Shown here piece by piece: positions 25,218-34,184 of a DNA stretch of 64,000 nucleotides. Origin of the DNA: Bacteroides fragilis (lineage in GTDB: Bacteria > Bacillota > Clostridia > Lachnospirales > Lachnospiraceae); assembly GCA_023664485.1 (NCBI GenBank), contig JAMPFK010000007.1, positions 1 through 64,000 of the forward strand, read 5' to 3'. Both the position numbers and the translations under genes were made by a program. The notes under the pieces are model-generated. The model had not been told where the DNA came from and did not search any database. It saw only the letters and a program-made list of their open reading frames with translations. Within the stretch, counting starts at the first letter, position 1. The number at the start of each line of letters is the position of its first letter.

Positions 25218-27332
25218 ATGATGAGATCACTTTTCTCTGGTGTGGCAGGATTGAAAGTACACCAGACAAGAATGGATGTTATCGGTAATAACATCGCGAA
25301 CGTAAACACAAAATCTTATAAATCGCAGTCTATGGTATTTAATGATTTGCTTTATCAGACGACGCAGGCGGCGTCCGGAGCCAATGCCGCTACGGGCAGA
25401 GGCGGTATCAACGCCAGACAGATCGGTCTCGGCGCGAAGATCGGAGCAATTTCCACGGCCATCGCGACGCAGGGTTCGGCGCAGTCTACCAATAATCCAT
25501 GGGACGTTATGATCACGGGAGATTCCTTCTTCATTGTCAGCAACGGATCTCAGAATTTCTTTACAAGAGACGGCTCGTTTACGATAGACGGCGCGGGAAA
25601 TCTCGTTATGTCATCCACCGGTTATACGGTCATGGGATGGCAGGTAGACCCGGAGACGGGCGATATCCTGCCGGATACGGTATCCGCCCTGAAAGTCATG
25701 CAGGAAGAGAATCTGACCTATCCGCCGGAATCCACGACGCTGTCCTATATGTCCGGCATCGTTGACAAATATGATTCCGCGTTAAGCAGTACGGCCGGAA
25801 GAATTGTTACCCTGTCTTTCTTCGATCAGCAGGGATATGCTTATACGGCGAAATTCAGTATCCACAGCCTCGGCAGCGCGGGACAGTATTATGTACAGCT
25901 CGACGATATCCTGAATGAGAAGAGCGAGTCTATAGTTCAGGAATACGGCGTAAGCAGTATCAATGAAATCGCAACATTCGGTACACAGGATACGATCACG
26001 CAGACGACGCTGTACAATCTGCTGGATACGGCTCTTTATACGCCGGGAGCGGGAGGCGCGCAGGGAACATGGTCCATGAAATACCTGCCGGCCAATATCC
26101 TGGAAGGGTATGCAACGAACCAGCTGGTGAACGCCGCGTCGGAGCTGGAGATCACCAAATTGACGAAGGGCACGGCGGCTGCTGCGGATATCAAAAATGG
26201 TGATGATGTAGCGAGGGGCGATATCGTAACGGTAAAGGGAACTATCAATTTATCCAAGGCGGAGCTGCAGGCGGAGAATTTCAACCTGATTTATGCGCCT
26301 GTGAAAGTAACGGTCGATAACAAGGAAACGACGGAATATCATTATTTCGGAAAGGTGGAAACGGAAAACGCTGATGGATCGGTGACGAAAACGACGGTCC
26401 AGCTGCCCGATGCACAGCCGCTTACGGATGACCAGAAAAAGCAGTGGCAGTCCGTTCTGGAAAAATCCTTCCCCGGCGTCAATGTGACGGATATTATCGT
26501 AGGAAGCGACGGCTCCGTAAAGATGGAGTTCGAGCAGGGATTTACGGCGACTGAAGCGGGTAAATATACCGTGGAAGATAAAAACGTCTACTTCGTCGGC
26601 GCGAATATCCAGGATCCGTTGGCAGCTTACGGATTGGCAAATACGGACGATACGGTGTACAGCATCGAGGCGATCTCCCCCGACGGCGCGGCGCAGATCA
26701 CCAAGACCTTTACCTATACGGGCAACAGGCTTGTATACGATACGGAAAACGGCTTTTTCTCCTATATCGGTTCTCCGGAGAACGATTCCGCGACCCTGAA
26801 CTTTAATGCGAGCGCGACGTCGAGACAGGGGGAAGTCATCGATTTGACGCGTTTTACCAATATCGATATTGATTTCTCTTTATCGAAGAACTACAACAAC
26901 GGCGGCACTTCCACCGCGGGAATGACGAACGGGGACAGAGATGGCAACAATCTCGGCACCGGCCGCAGGGCGGGCGAGATGACGGGCGTCGAGATCGCGC
27001 AGGACGGCAGAATCACAGCTTATTATGATAACAGCTGTTCCAAGCTGTTGGGGCAGATCGCAGTAGCGAACTTTGCGAATCCGTCCGGTCTTTCCAAGCA
27101 GGGCGATAACTTATACTCGGCGACGGCCAACTCCGGCGGGTTCGATGGAATCGGCGCCGACATTACGGCGAACGACGGATATATGACCAGCGGTGTTCTG
27201 GAAATGAGCAACGTCGATCTTTCGCAGGAGTTTACGGAGATGATCACAACGCAACGTGGATTCCAGGCGAACAGCCGTATTATCACAACTTCAGATAGTT
27301 TGTTAGAGGAGCTTGTAAACCTGAAACGATAA
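25218..27332 (+). CDS. flgE: Flagellar hook protein FlgE
   Basis: This 704-residue protein has the flagellar rod/hook N-terminal motif (MRSLFSGVAGLKVHQTRMDV, IGNNIANVNTKSYKSQ) and the C-terminal helix of the family (MSNVDLSQEFTEMITTQRGF, SRIITTSDSLLEELVNLKR). It is much longer than the roughly 260-430 residues of many FlgE proteins. The extra length is in the middle (about 190-520), which forms outer domains exposed on the hook. Two ATG codons (25218, 25221) are possible after AAGGAGG. A hairpin follows the stop. Confidence 0.93.
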   Translation: MMRSLFSGVAGLKVHQTRMDVIGNNIANVNTKSYKSQSMVFNDLLYQTTQAASGANAATGRGGINARQIGLGAKIGAISTAIATQGSAQSTNNPWDVMITGDSFFIVSNGSQNFFTRDGSFTIDGAGNLVMSSTGYTVMGWQVDPETGDILPDTVSALKVMQEENLTYPPESTTLSYMSGIVDKYDSALSSTAGRIVTLSFFDQQGYAYTAKFSIHSLGSAGQYYVQLDDILNEKSESIVQEYGVSSINEIATFGTQDTITQTTLYNLLDTALYTPGAGGAQGTWSMKYLPANILEGYATNQLVNAASELEITKLTKGTAAAADIKNGDDVARGDIVTVKGTINLSKAELQAENFNLIYAPVKVTVDNKETTEYHYFGKVETENADGSVTKTTVQLPDAQPLTDDQKKQWQSVLEKSFPGVNVTDIIVGSDGSVKMEFEQGFTATEAGKYTVEDKNVYFVGANIQDPLAAYGLANTDDTVYSIEAISPDGAAQITKTFTYTGNRLVYDTENGFFSYIGSPENDSATLNFNASATSRQGEVIDLTRFTNIDIDFSLSKNYNNGGTSTAGMTNGDRDGNNLGTGRRAGEMTGVEIAQDGRITAYYDNSCSKLLGQIAVANFANPSGLSKQGDNLYSATANSGGFDGIGADITANDGYMTSGVLEMSNVDLSQEFTEMITTQRGFQANSRIITTSDSLLEELVNLKR

Positions 27333-27354
27333 TTACCTGAAAATAATTCTAAAA

Positions 27355-27382
27355 GAAAGAGGAACTTTTGGGTTCCTCTTTC
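27355..27382 (+). terminator. Hairpin between flgE and flbD, possible partial terminator
   Basis: GAAAGAGGAAC (27355-27365) and GTTCCTCTTTC (27372-27382) are perfectly complementary, 11 bp with a 6-base loop. Only GCTTGTT follows, so there is no proper T run. It may stabilise the 5' mRNA or reduce transcription downstream rather than stop it. Confidence 0.5.
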
Positions 27383-27422
27383 GCTTGTTATGTGATAGAA
27401 TAGGTAGAAGGGTGGAGTATAA

Positions 27423-27608
27423 ATGGTTGAGGTGACGAAAATTAACGGAGTCAAGGTTTTGATTAATCCTGATTTACTGGAGCTGGTCGAAGAAACTCCC
27501 GACACGGTCCTTTCCTTTACAACAGGGCGCAAAATAATTGTAAAAGAAAGTAGACAAGAGGTCAAAAATTTAGTAAAATCGTATAGAAAGGATATTTTTG
27601 CAGATTAG
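27423..27608 (+). CDS. flbD: FlbD-family flagellar protein
   Basis: This 61-residue protein begins MVEVTKINGVKVLINPDLLE and contains the TPDTVLSFTTGRKIIVKE pattern of the small FlbD family found between flgE and motA or fliL in Firmicutes and spirochaetes. It is entirely soluble. The molecular role is not established. It has a GGGTGGAG ribosome site. Confidence 0.88.
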   Translation: MVEVTKINGVKVLINPDLLELVEETPDTVLSFTTGRKIIVKESRQEVKNLVKSYRKDIFAD

Positions 27609-27638
27609 TGTAAATTTGTGTAAACAGGTGATACCGAT

Positions 27639-28448
27639 ATGGATTTAGCGTCAATTTTGGGTTTGGTTATTTGTTTTGTATTGGTTGTATTCGGAATTGT
27701 ATTTGACAAGACAGCAGGGGTGAATTTTGGAGCAATTAAGAACTTCCTGGATGTATCGTCGGCATTGATTACGTTTGGCGGCTCTTTTTGCTGTATTCTT
27801 GCAAGTAATACGCTGAGCAGTTATGCGGCGGGGTTAAAGAGTATATCGCTGATTTTTAAATCTTCTGCAATTAATGTTCCTGAAATCATTCAGAAGATCA
27901 TCGAACTGTCCAATGTAGCGCGTAAAGAAGGCCTGCTTTCCCTGGAAGAAGCGGCAAGCGACATCGAAGATCCCTTTTTACAGAAAGGAATTCTCCTTGT
28001 CGTCGATGGTACGGATCCGGAGCTTGTCCGTGCGATCATGGAGACGGAGCTGGTCAGTGTGGAAGGCCGGCATAAGACAAAGATCGGGTTCTGGGAAGAT
28101 CTGGGGGCAATGGGTCCTGCATGGGGTATGATCGGTACGCTGATCGGTCTGATCAACATGCTTCAGGCGATGGACGATCCGTCGGCTATCGGTCCTGCTA
28201 TGGCGGTCGCATTGATCACGACATTGTACGGTTCTATCCTGGCGAACTGGATCTGCGCGCCGGTAGCGAATAAATTAAAGAGCAAGAATGCCGACGAAAT
28301 GATGGTAAAAGAGATTGAAATCGAGGGGCTTCTGTCCATTCAGGCAGGAGAGAATCCGCGTGTCATAGAAGAGAAACTGAAATCCTTCCTTGCACCGAAG
28401 GAAAGAGGTAACGGTGAAGAAGAAGGCGGAGGTGAAGTGGATGGCTAA
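27639..28448 (+). CDS. motA: Flagellar stator protein MotA
   Basis: This 269-residue protein has four membrane segments: two near the N-terminus (about 5-22 and 35-55) and two at about 148-168 and 180-200, separated by a cytoplasmic loop that meets FliG. The LGAMGPAWGMIGTLIGLINM and AVALITTLYGSILANWICAP stretches are the conserved helices 3 and 4. With MotB it forms the ion channel that drives the rotor. Its last codons overlap the motB start by 8 bases. Confidence 0.96.
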   Translation: MDLASILGLVICFVLVVFGIVFDKTAGVNFGAIKNFLDVSSALITFGGSFCCILASNTLSSYAAGLKSISLIFKSSAINVPEIIQKIIELSNVARKEGLLSLEEAASDIEDPFLQKGILLVVDGTDPELVRAIMETELVSVEGRHKTKIGFWEDLGAMGPAWGMIGTLIGLINMLQAMDDPSAIGPAMAVALITTLYGSILANWICAPVANKLKSKNADEMMVKEIEIEGLLSIQAGENPRVIEEKLKSFLAPKERGNGEEEGGGEVDG

Positions 28449-29259
28449 AAGGAAACCTGACGAGGTAAAACCTGGTGCGCCTGCCTGGCAGTCTACATTT
28501 GCCGATTTAATGAATCTGCTCCTTTGCTTCTTCGTTCTGCTGTTTTCCATGTCAACCGTCGATGCGCAGAAATTTGAGATGATCGCGGCGTCTTTTAATC
28601 AGACGTTCAGTATTTTTACGGCGGGAGCCACGGCGATTGGCGACGGCGTCCTGATCAGTAACGGCGTAAGCCAGCTGAATGAGCTGGATCAGTATATTAA
28701 CAGTACGGGTAAGATGGATAGCGGAGAGATCGTCTCGGAGGATGTCGCAGAGGCGATAGCGGAAGCGATGGAAGAAATCGAGCAGGCGCAGATGGAAGAG
28801 TCTGAGCAGATGGCTGAAATGATAGAAGAGGCCGTTGAGGAAAGAGAGCTGGACGGAGATATCGATGTCGAGTTCACAGCACAGTATGTACAGCTTACGC
28901 TGAAAGGTTCCCTGCTCTTTGATTCGGGAAGCACGGAACTGAAAGAAGGGGCGCAGACGGTCCTGGATCAGGTGGGCGCTATCCTGGAAGGCTACGCCGG
29001 AAGCACGATCGAAATAGAAGGTCATACGGATAATGTGCCGATGTCCGGCGCAAAATATTCTAATAACGATGAGTTGAGCTCAGGACGCGCATTATCGGTA
29101 TTCAATTATCTGTTAGGGGTAACGAATCTCGATCCGGCAATGGTGAAGCATTCCGGCCGCGGCGAATATATGCCGGTCGCGGACAATGCAACGCCGGAAG
29201 GAAGAACGATGAACAGGCGTGTTGAGATTCGGATTTATAATTCGCTGAGTTCGTATTAA
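28441..29259 (+). CDS. motB: Flagellar stator protein MotB
   Basis: This 272-residue protein has one membrane helix near the N-terminus (about 20-40) with the ion-binding aspartate D22 in STFADLMNLLLCFFVLLF, and a C-terminal OmpA-like peptidoglycan-binding domain (about 150-270, TIEIEGHTDNVPM). A charged coiled region rich in Glu lies between. The ATG at 28441 overlaps the end of motA and follows GGAGGTGA. Whether the ion is H+ or Na+ cannot be told here. Confidence 0.96.
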   Translation: MAKRKPDEVKPGAPAWQSTFADLMNLLLCFFVLLFSMSTVDAQKFEMIAASFNQTFSIFTAGATAIGDGVLISNGVSQLNELDQYINSTGKMDSGEIVSEDVAEAIAEAMEEIEQAQMEESEQMAEMIEEAVEERELDGDIDVEFTAQYVQLTLKGSLLFDSGSTELKEGAQTVLDQVGAILEGYAGSTIEIEGHTDNVPMSGAKYSNNDELSSGRALSVFNYLLGVTNLDPAMVKHSGRGEYMPVADNATPEGRTMNRRVEIRIYNSLSSY

Positions 29260-29318
29260 AGCGTTTTGTCAAAATGGGGATGAAATAAATATAAATAAAA
29301 GGGGAGGAAGTATTTATA

Positions 29319-29831
29319 ATGAAGAAGAATCTGATTTCGATTATTATACTGGCATTGCTGATTGTAAACGTTGTCTTAACGGCTGTCATGATGTTCAGTG
29401 TAACGGGCGCATCCAGGAAAACGGCGGCTCTGGTCGATAATATCGCGACTGCGCTGAATCTGGAGCTGACCGCGCAGACGGGGGATGCGGAAGTTATCAT
29501 ACCGATGGAGGACATTGAAGTATATACAATTCCTGAATCCATGACGATTTCGCTGAAAAAGGGAGAGGATGGCGCAGATCATTACTGTATGGTGTCCATT
29601 AGTTTTTCGATTAATACGAAATCGGATGGATATAAAAAGTATACTTCCGATCTGTCGCCGCAGGAATCCCTGATCAGGGATAAGATCAACGCCGTTTTTG
29701 GGCAGTATACGATAGAAGAGGCGAGAGAGAACGAAGATCAGATCAAGAAAGAAATTCTCGCGGAAGTGCAGAAGATGTTCGATTCCGATTTTATCTTTAA
29801 CGTGGCATTCAGCAGTATTATGTACTCATAG
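29319..29831 (+). CDS. fliL: Flagellar basal body-associated protein FliL
   Basis: This 170-residue protein has an N-terminal membrane anchor (about 5-27, LISIIILALLIVNVVLTAVM) and an external stomatin-like domain ending in DSDFIFNVAFSSIMYS. It surrounds the stator and supports torque under load in other bacteria. Position between motB and fliM is standard. A GGGGAGGAAG ribosome site precedes the ATG. Confidence 0.92.
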   Translation: MKKNLISIIILALLIVNVVLTAVMMFSVTGASRKTAALVDNIATALNLELTAQTGDAEVIIPMEDIEVYTIPESMTISLKKGEDGADHYCMVSISFSINTKSDGYKKYTSDLSPQESLIRDKINAVFGQYTIEEARENEDQIKKEILAEVQKMFDSDFIFNVAFSSIMYS

Positions 29832-29883
29832 CCCTATGCTTATATATTGAGCAAAATATACGAACACGGGGAGGTGAGTTTTC

Positions 29884-30867
29884 GTGGGCGAGGTACTGTC
29901 TCAAAGTGAGATTGATAGTTTGCTCGCTGCATTGAGCAGCGGTGAAGTGGATACGGAACAGCTACAGGATTCGAACGATAAGCAGGTCAAGAACTACGAC
30001 TTTAAGCGACCTACGAAATTCTCTAAAGAGCATCTCAGGACGCTGGAAATTATTTTTGAACATTATGGAAGATTATTATCGACGAGTCTGCCGGTCTATT
30101 TGAGAAAGAATGTGCAGGTAGTCGTGACGAGTTCGGAGACGGTTATCTTTTCGGAATTCAGCAACGCGCTTTCTAATCCGTTGATTTTGGGAATCGTTGA
30201 TTTTCAGCCGCTTGGCGGGACGATTCTGGTGGAGCTGGCATCGAATCTGGGATTTGCAATGATAGACAGGATGCTTGGCGGGCATGGCGACCCATTGGAG
30301 AAGAACAGGGATTTTTCCGAGATAGAAATGACGATTATCGAGAAAATGATGGTAATCTGCATTCAGCTCATGCGGGAACCCTGGAGAAATGTCGTTGATA
30401 TCAGTCCTGTCCTGGAACGGATTGAGACGAATTCTCAGTTCGCACAGATTATTGCGCCGAATGATATGATCGCCATCGTTACCCTGAGTATCAAGATCGG
30501 GGATGTAGAGGGCCTGATGAATGTCTGCCTGCCGTTCTTTACGCTGGAAACGGTAATGGATAAGCTGAATACCAAATTCTGGTATGCGAATATGCAGGAG
30601 CAGGATGAAGAAGAATATGACGAATACATTGAAGCGCTGTTACGGAAGGTAGATGTTCCGGTGAAAGCTGTCCTTGGAAGAAGCAGGATAAGCGTAACAG
30701 ATTTTGTTAATCTGCAGCTTGGCGATATCATACGGCTGGATACAAAAGTGGATGGCGACTTGAATGTATATGTTGGAAATATAAAGAAATTTACCGCTTT
30801 GCCCGGTTCTAATAAAGATAAATACGCTGTCAGGGTGACGTCGGTATTTAGAGAGGGGGAGGAATAG
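29884..30867 (+). CDS. fliM: Flagellar motor switch protein FliM
   Basis: This 327-residue C-ring protein has the N-terminal CheY-P-binding peptide VLSQSEIDSLLAAL, a CheC-like middle domain (about 45-225) with the GGTILVELAS and MGGHG-like loop (MLGGHGDP), and a C-terminal SpoA domain (about 250-325). It starts with GTG after GGGGAGGTGAG. fliY starts 4 bases after the stop. Confidence 0.96.
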   Translation: MGEVLSQSEIDSLLAALSSGEVDTEQLQDSNDKQVKNYDFKRPTKFSKEHLRTLEIIFEHYGRLLSTSLPVYLRKNVQVVVTSSETVIFSEFSNALSNPLILGIVDFQPLGGTILVELASNLGFAMIDRMLGGHGDPLEKNRDFSEIEMTIIEKMMVICIQLMREPWRNVVDISPVLERIETNSQFAQIIAPNDMIAIVTLSIKIGDVEGLMNVCLPFFTLETVMDKLNTKFWYANMQEQDEEEYDEYIEALLRKVDVPVKAVLGRSRISVTDFVNLQLGDIIRLDTKVDGDLNVYVGNIKKFTALPGSNKDKYAVRVTSVFREGEE

Positions 30868-30871
30868 AAGC

Positions 30872-32164
30872 ATGGACGGAATGTTGTCACAGGATGAGAT
30901 CAATGCGTTGCTGAATGGCGGCATGGATTCCATGGGCGGTGATGATTCGCCGGCCGATACAGCGTCCGCAGATGATATGTCGATGGATGAAAATCTGCTG
31001 TCGGAGATTGAACGGGACGCGATTGGAGAAGTTGCCAATATCAGCATGGGATCTTCCGCCACGACATTATTTTCTCTTGTTAATCAGAAAGTAAATATTA
31101 CGACTCCGGTTGTAAGTCTGGCAAGATGGGGAAATGTATTGTCAGAATATGAAAGGCCATGCGTATTTATCCAGATCAAATATACGGTCGGTCTGGATGG
31201 CTCCAATATTTTGATTCTGAAGGAGCATGACGTTAAAGTCATAACGGATTTGATGATGGGCGGAGATGGAAGCAACACGGATGGAGAGCTGGGAGAGCTG
31301 CATCTGAGCGCAATTTCAGAGGCAATGAACCAGATGATGGGTTCCGCCGCCACATCGCTTTCCACAATGCTTGGAAAGATGATCGATATCAGCCCGCCGG
31401 AGGCAAGTCTTGTAGATTTGACCGAATTCAAAGAAGGCAGTGAAATCGCGGAATTTCTTGCCGGGACTTTTGTAAAAATCGCATTCCGTATGCAGATTTC
31501 CGATTTGGTGGATTCCACGATCATGCAGTTGTATCCGGTAGAGTTCGCTAAGGAATTGTGCAGTACGTTCCTTGGAAGCCAGCTGGGAGAGGATGTGCCC
31601 GCGGCGGCGGAACCGGCGCCGGCTCCCGCGCCCGCTCCTGCGGCGCCGCAGATGGATATGAGCCAGACGCAGGCAGGTATGCCGCAGATGGGAATGCCCC
31701 AGATGGATATGAGCCAGATGCAGGCGGGTATGCCGCAGATGGGAATGCCCCAGATGGATATGAGCCAGATGCAGATGGGGATGCCTCAAATGGGAATGCC
31801 TCAGATGCAGATGGGGATGCCACAGATGGGAATGCCTCAAATGATGCCGCAGATGCAGATGCAGCCGAATATGAGCATTCAGCCGGCGCAGTTCCAGAAT
31901 TTTGCCGGAGGGTTCAATCCGATGCAGCCGCAGGAGAATATCGATCTGATCAAGGATGTGCCGCTTGAAGTTACGGTCGAACTCGGCAGGACTTCCAAAT
32001 CTATCTCGGATATTTTGGATTTTGCACCGGGTACGATAATCGAACTCGATAAAATCGCCGGCGAACCGATCGATGTACTGGTTAATGGCAAGTTCGTTGC
32101 AAAGGGCGAGGTTGTCGTCATCGAAGAAAGCTTTGGCGTCAGGGTGACTGAAATCGTTAAATAA
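30872..32164 (+). CDS. fliY: Flagellar motor switch phosphatase FliY
   Basis: This 430-residue protein combines an N-terminal EIDN-like peptide (MLSQDEINALLNGG), a CheC-type CheY-P phosphatase domain with both helices (ERDAIGEVANISMGSSATTL and ISEAMNQMMGSAATSL), and a C-terminal FliN/SpoA domain (about 350-430). It is a C-ring part and removes phosphate from CheY in the Bacillus pathway. The linker, about residues 245-335, is a run of Met-Pro-Gln-Met repeats after an Ala-Pro stretch. This build replaces separate FliN; no fliN gene is present. Confidence 0.95.
   Translation: MDGMLSQDEINALLNGGMDSMGGDDSPADTASADDMSMDENLLSEIERDAIGEVANISMGSSATTLFSLVNQKVNITTPVVSLARWGNVLSEYERPCVFIQIKYTVGLDGSNILILKEHDVKVITDLMMGGDGSNTDGELGELHLSAISEAMNQMMGSAATSLSTMLGKMIDISPPEASLVDLTEFKEGSEIAEFLAGTFVKIAFRMQISDLVDSTIMQLYPVEFAKELCSTFLGSQLGEDVPAAAEPAPAPAPAPAAPQMDMSQTQAGMPQMGMPQMDMSQMQAGMPQMGMPQMDMSQMQMGMPQMGMPQMQMGMPQMGMPQMMPQMQMQPNMSIQPAQFQNFAGGFNPMQPQENIDLIKDVPLEVTVELGRTSKSISDILDFAPGTIIELDKIAGEPIDVLVNGKFVAKGEVVVIEESFGVRVTEIVK
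31649..31870 (+). repeat. 51-bp tandem repeats in the fliY linker
   Basis: Two near-identical 51-bp units (31649-31699 and 31700-31750), each starting CAGATGGATATGAGCCAGA, are followed by shorter degenerate units to about 31870. They encode Met/Gln-rich repeats such as MPQMGMPQMDMSQMQ. The near identity of the first two units points to recent expansion. Confidence 0.85.
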
Positions 32165-32213
32165 GTGATACTGTTAAATTAATTATAAAAAGATGTAATA
32201 GGAGAAAAAAAGA

Positions 32214-32576
32214 ATGGCAAAGAATATTTTAGTATGTGATGATGCAGCATTCATGCGTATGATGATCAAGGATATCCTGACAAAGAACGGATATAACGTT
32301 GCAGGCGAAGCGGAGAATGGCGCAAGAGCGGTTGAAAAGTATAATGAACTCAAGCCCGATCTTGTACTGATGGACATTACAATGCCTGAGATGGATGGTA
32401 TCCAGGCATTGAAAAAGATTAAAGCGGCCGATCCGGGAGCCATGGTTATTATGTGTTCCGCTATGGGACAGCAGGCGATGGTTATCGAGTCTATTCAATC
32501 GGGCGCGAAAGACTTTATCGTAAAGCCGTTCCAGGCTGACCGTGTGTTGGAAGCGGTAAAGAAGGTAGTGGGATAA
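32214..32576 (+). CDS. cheY: Chemotaxis response regulator CheY
   Basis: This 120-residue single receiver domain has the acidic pair D9/D10, the phosphate-accepting D54 in LMDITMPEMDG, a conserved Ser/Ala switch pair in MCSAMGQ, and K104 in VKPFQA. CheY-P binds FliM to change rotation. Placement right after fliY is as in Bacillus subtilis. The stop TAA is followed at once by the ATG of fliO. Confidence 0.96.
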   Translation: MAKNILVCDDAAFMRMMIKDILTKNGYNVAGEAENGARAVEKYNELKPDLVLMDITMPEMDGIQALKKIKAADPGAMVIMCSAMGQQAMVIESIQSGAKDFIVKPFQADRVLEAVKKVVG

Positions 32577-32966
32577 ATGATATTGACTGTTTCCAACAGT
32601 GCAAATTCTTACCTGCAATTTTTGACTGTGCTTATTTTGTTTGTCTTTGTGCTGGCCGTCACTTATTTTACAACGAAGTGGATATCGGGATACCAGAAGG
32701 GCAAAAGGGCAGACGCGAATCTGGAAGTGATCGAGACCTTCCAGATTGCGAACAGTAAGTATGTTCAGATTATTCGTGTTGGACAGAAATATTTGGCAGT
32801 TGCAATCGGGAAAGATTCTGTTACAATGTTGACAGAGGTTCCGGAAGACCAGTTGACGTTTTCAAGTAGTGCGGATAATGAACAATTGGGTTTTAGGGAA
32901 TTGTTTGAAAAAATACAAAAGAAGACGATTCTGGAAAAAGAAGAAGACCGAAATAAGAATGAGTAG
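32577..32966 (+). CDS. fliO: Flagellar biosynthetic protein FliO
   Basis: This 129-residue protein has a single N-terminal membrane helix (about 12-32) and a short cytoplasmic domain with LEVIETFQIANSKYVQIIRV and LAVAIGKDSVTMLTEV, the FliO/FliZ pattern. FliO helps build the FliP ring of the export gate. It lies between cheY and fliP as expected. The Lys/Glu-rich C-terminus is variable. Confidence 0.88.
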   Translation: MILTVSNSANSYLQFLTVLILFVFVLAVTYFTTKWISGYQKGKRADANLEVIETFQIANSKYVQIIRVGQKYLAVAIGKDSVTMLTEVPEDQLTFSSSADNEQLGFRELFEKIQKKTILEKEEDRNKNE

Positions 32967-32975
32967 GCGATAAGG

Positions 32976-33869
32976 ATGAAAGGATATTTTTCCGGATACC
33001 AAGTGAAAAGGATATTATGCCTGCTGTTTCTGGCAGGCATATTGTTTATCACTGTGTTTATCCATGAGAAAGATATTGTATATGCAGAAAGCGGACTTTC
33101 CCATGTAGACTCCCAATTGACCGGAGATACGGTCGAGAGGACCAACATAGATGAACCGGGCGCTTCAGAGTCGGCCGAGGAACTGCAGGAACTGAATATT
33201 GCGAACACGGTGACGGTTACATACAACGATGGTAATGGTACGCTGAATGGCGCATTGCGGATTCTGCTTACTCTTACGCTGATTGCTATTGCACCGTCAT
33301 TGATTGTTATGCTGACCTCGTTTACCAGAATCATTATTGTTCTGCATTTTACGAGGGCGGCGCTCAATACGCAGTCTGCTCCTCCGAATAATGTTATGAT
33401 CGGCCTGGCGCTGTTTCTGACGTTTTTTATCATGCAGCCGACGATTTCCAGCATTTATACGGATGCGGTCGTGCCGTTCGAGGCGGGAGAGATCGACCAG
33501 GAAGAGGCTCTGCATGCGGCGGCCGTTCCGATCCGGGAATTCATGTATCCCCATACGCAGGAGCGGGATGTGAGGCTTTTTCTGGATATCAGCCGTACGG
33601 AATGGGACGGGACGAATCTGGATGATATTCCCTTCAGCGTACTCGTGCCGAGTTTTATCATCAGCGAGCTCCGGACGGCATTTATGATCGGGTTCTTATT
33701 ATATATTCCTTTTATTGTAATCGATATGGTAGTAGCTTCTACTCTGATGAGCATGGGTATGATGATGCTGCCGCCGACGACGATTTCCATGCCGTTCAAG
33801 ATTCTGCTGTTTGTTCTGGCGGACGGGTGGTACTGGGTAATCGGCAGTCTTGTCAGGACATTTTACTGA
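32976..33869 (+). CDS. fliP: Flagellar export gate protein FliP
   Basis: This 297-residue protein has an N-terminal signal-like helix (about 10-30), then a Ser/Glu-rich spacer, and the conserved FliP body from about 85: LTLIAIAPSLIVMLTSFTRI, LRTAFMIGFLLYIPFIVIDM and the MGMMMLPPTTISMPFKILLF stretch. Five FliP subunits form the core of the export channel with FliQ and FliR. Length and hydrophobicity are normal for the long, signal-bearing form. Confidence 0.96.
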   Translation: MKGYFSGYQVKRILCLLFLAGILFITVFIHEKDIVYAESGLSHVDSQLTGDTVERTNIDEPGASESAEELQELNIANTVTVTYNDGNGTLNGALRILLTLTLIAIAPSLIVMLTSFTRIIIVLHFTRAALNTQSAPPNNVMIGLALFLTFFIMQPTISSIYTDAVVPFEAGEIDQEEALHAAAVPIREFMYPHTQERDVRLFLDISRTEWDGTNLDDIPFSVLVPSFIISELRTAFMIGFLLYIPFIVIDMVVASTLMSMGMMMLPPTTISMPFKILLFVLADGWYWVIGSLVRTFY

Positions 33870-33894
33870 CTTATTTTGGAAGGGAGTGTAACAG

Positions 33895-34164
33895 ATGTCA
33901 ATAGATGACGTGACCATGATCGCGAGTCAGGCATTGTTCTTAATTATCAAATGTGCCGCGCCCCTGCTTCTCGTTTCTTTGTGTGTGGGCCTTGCAATCA
34001 GTATCTTTCAGACCGTGACCTCTATTCAGGAGCAGACGCTTACGTTCGTGCCTAAGATTATTTCTATTTTCGTAACGCTTATGCTGCTGGGACATTGGAT
34101 ATTGAATAATATTGTTGAGTATATGCAGGAGTTATGGTCGAATTTCAGCCTTTACATCAGATAG
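33895..34164 (+). CDS. fliQ: Flagellar export gate protein FliQ
   Basis: This 89-residue protein has two membrane helices (about 15-38 and 50-72) linked by the conserved ISIFQTVTSIQEQTLTFVPK. It wraps around the FliPR core of the export channel. It lies between fliP and fliR, with an AAGGGAGTGTAA ribosome region. Confidence 0.96.
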   Translation: MSIDDVTMIASQALFLIIKCAAPLLLVSLCVGLAISIFQTVTSIQEQTLTFVPKIISIFVTLMLLGHWILNNIVEYMQELWSNFSLYIR

Positions 34165-34184
34165 CGGAAGGGTAAGGGGATTGC

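Noticed and set aside
27634..27640. CCGATAT resembling a SigD -10 at the start of motA
   Set aside because: It overlaps the motA ATG, and no TAAA lies at the required 15-16 bases upstream (the nearest are 9 and 19 bases away).
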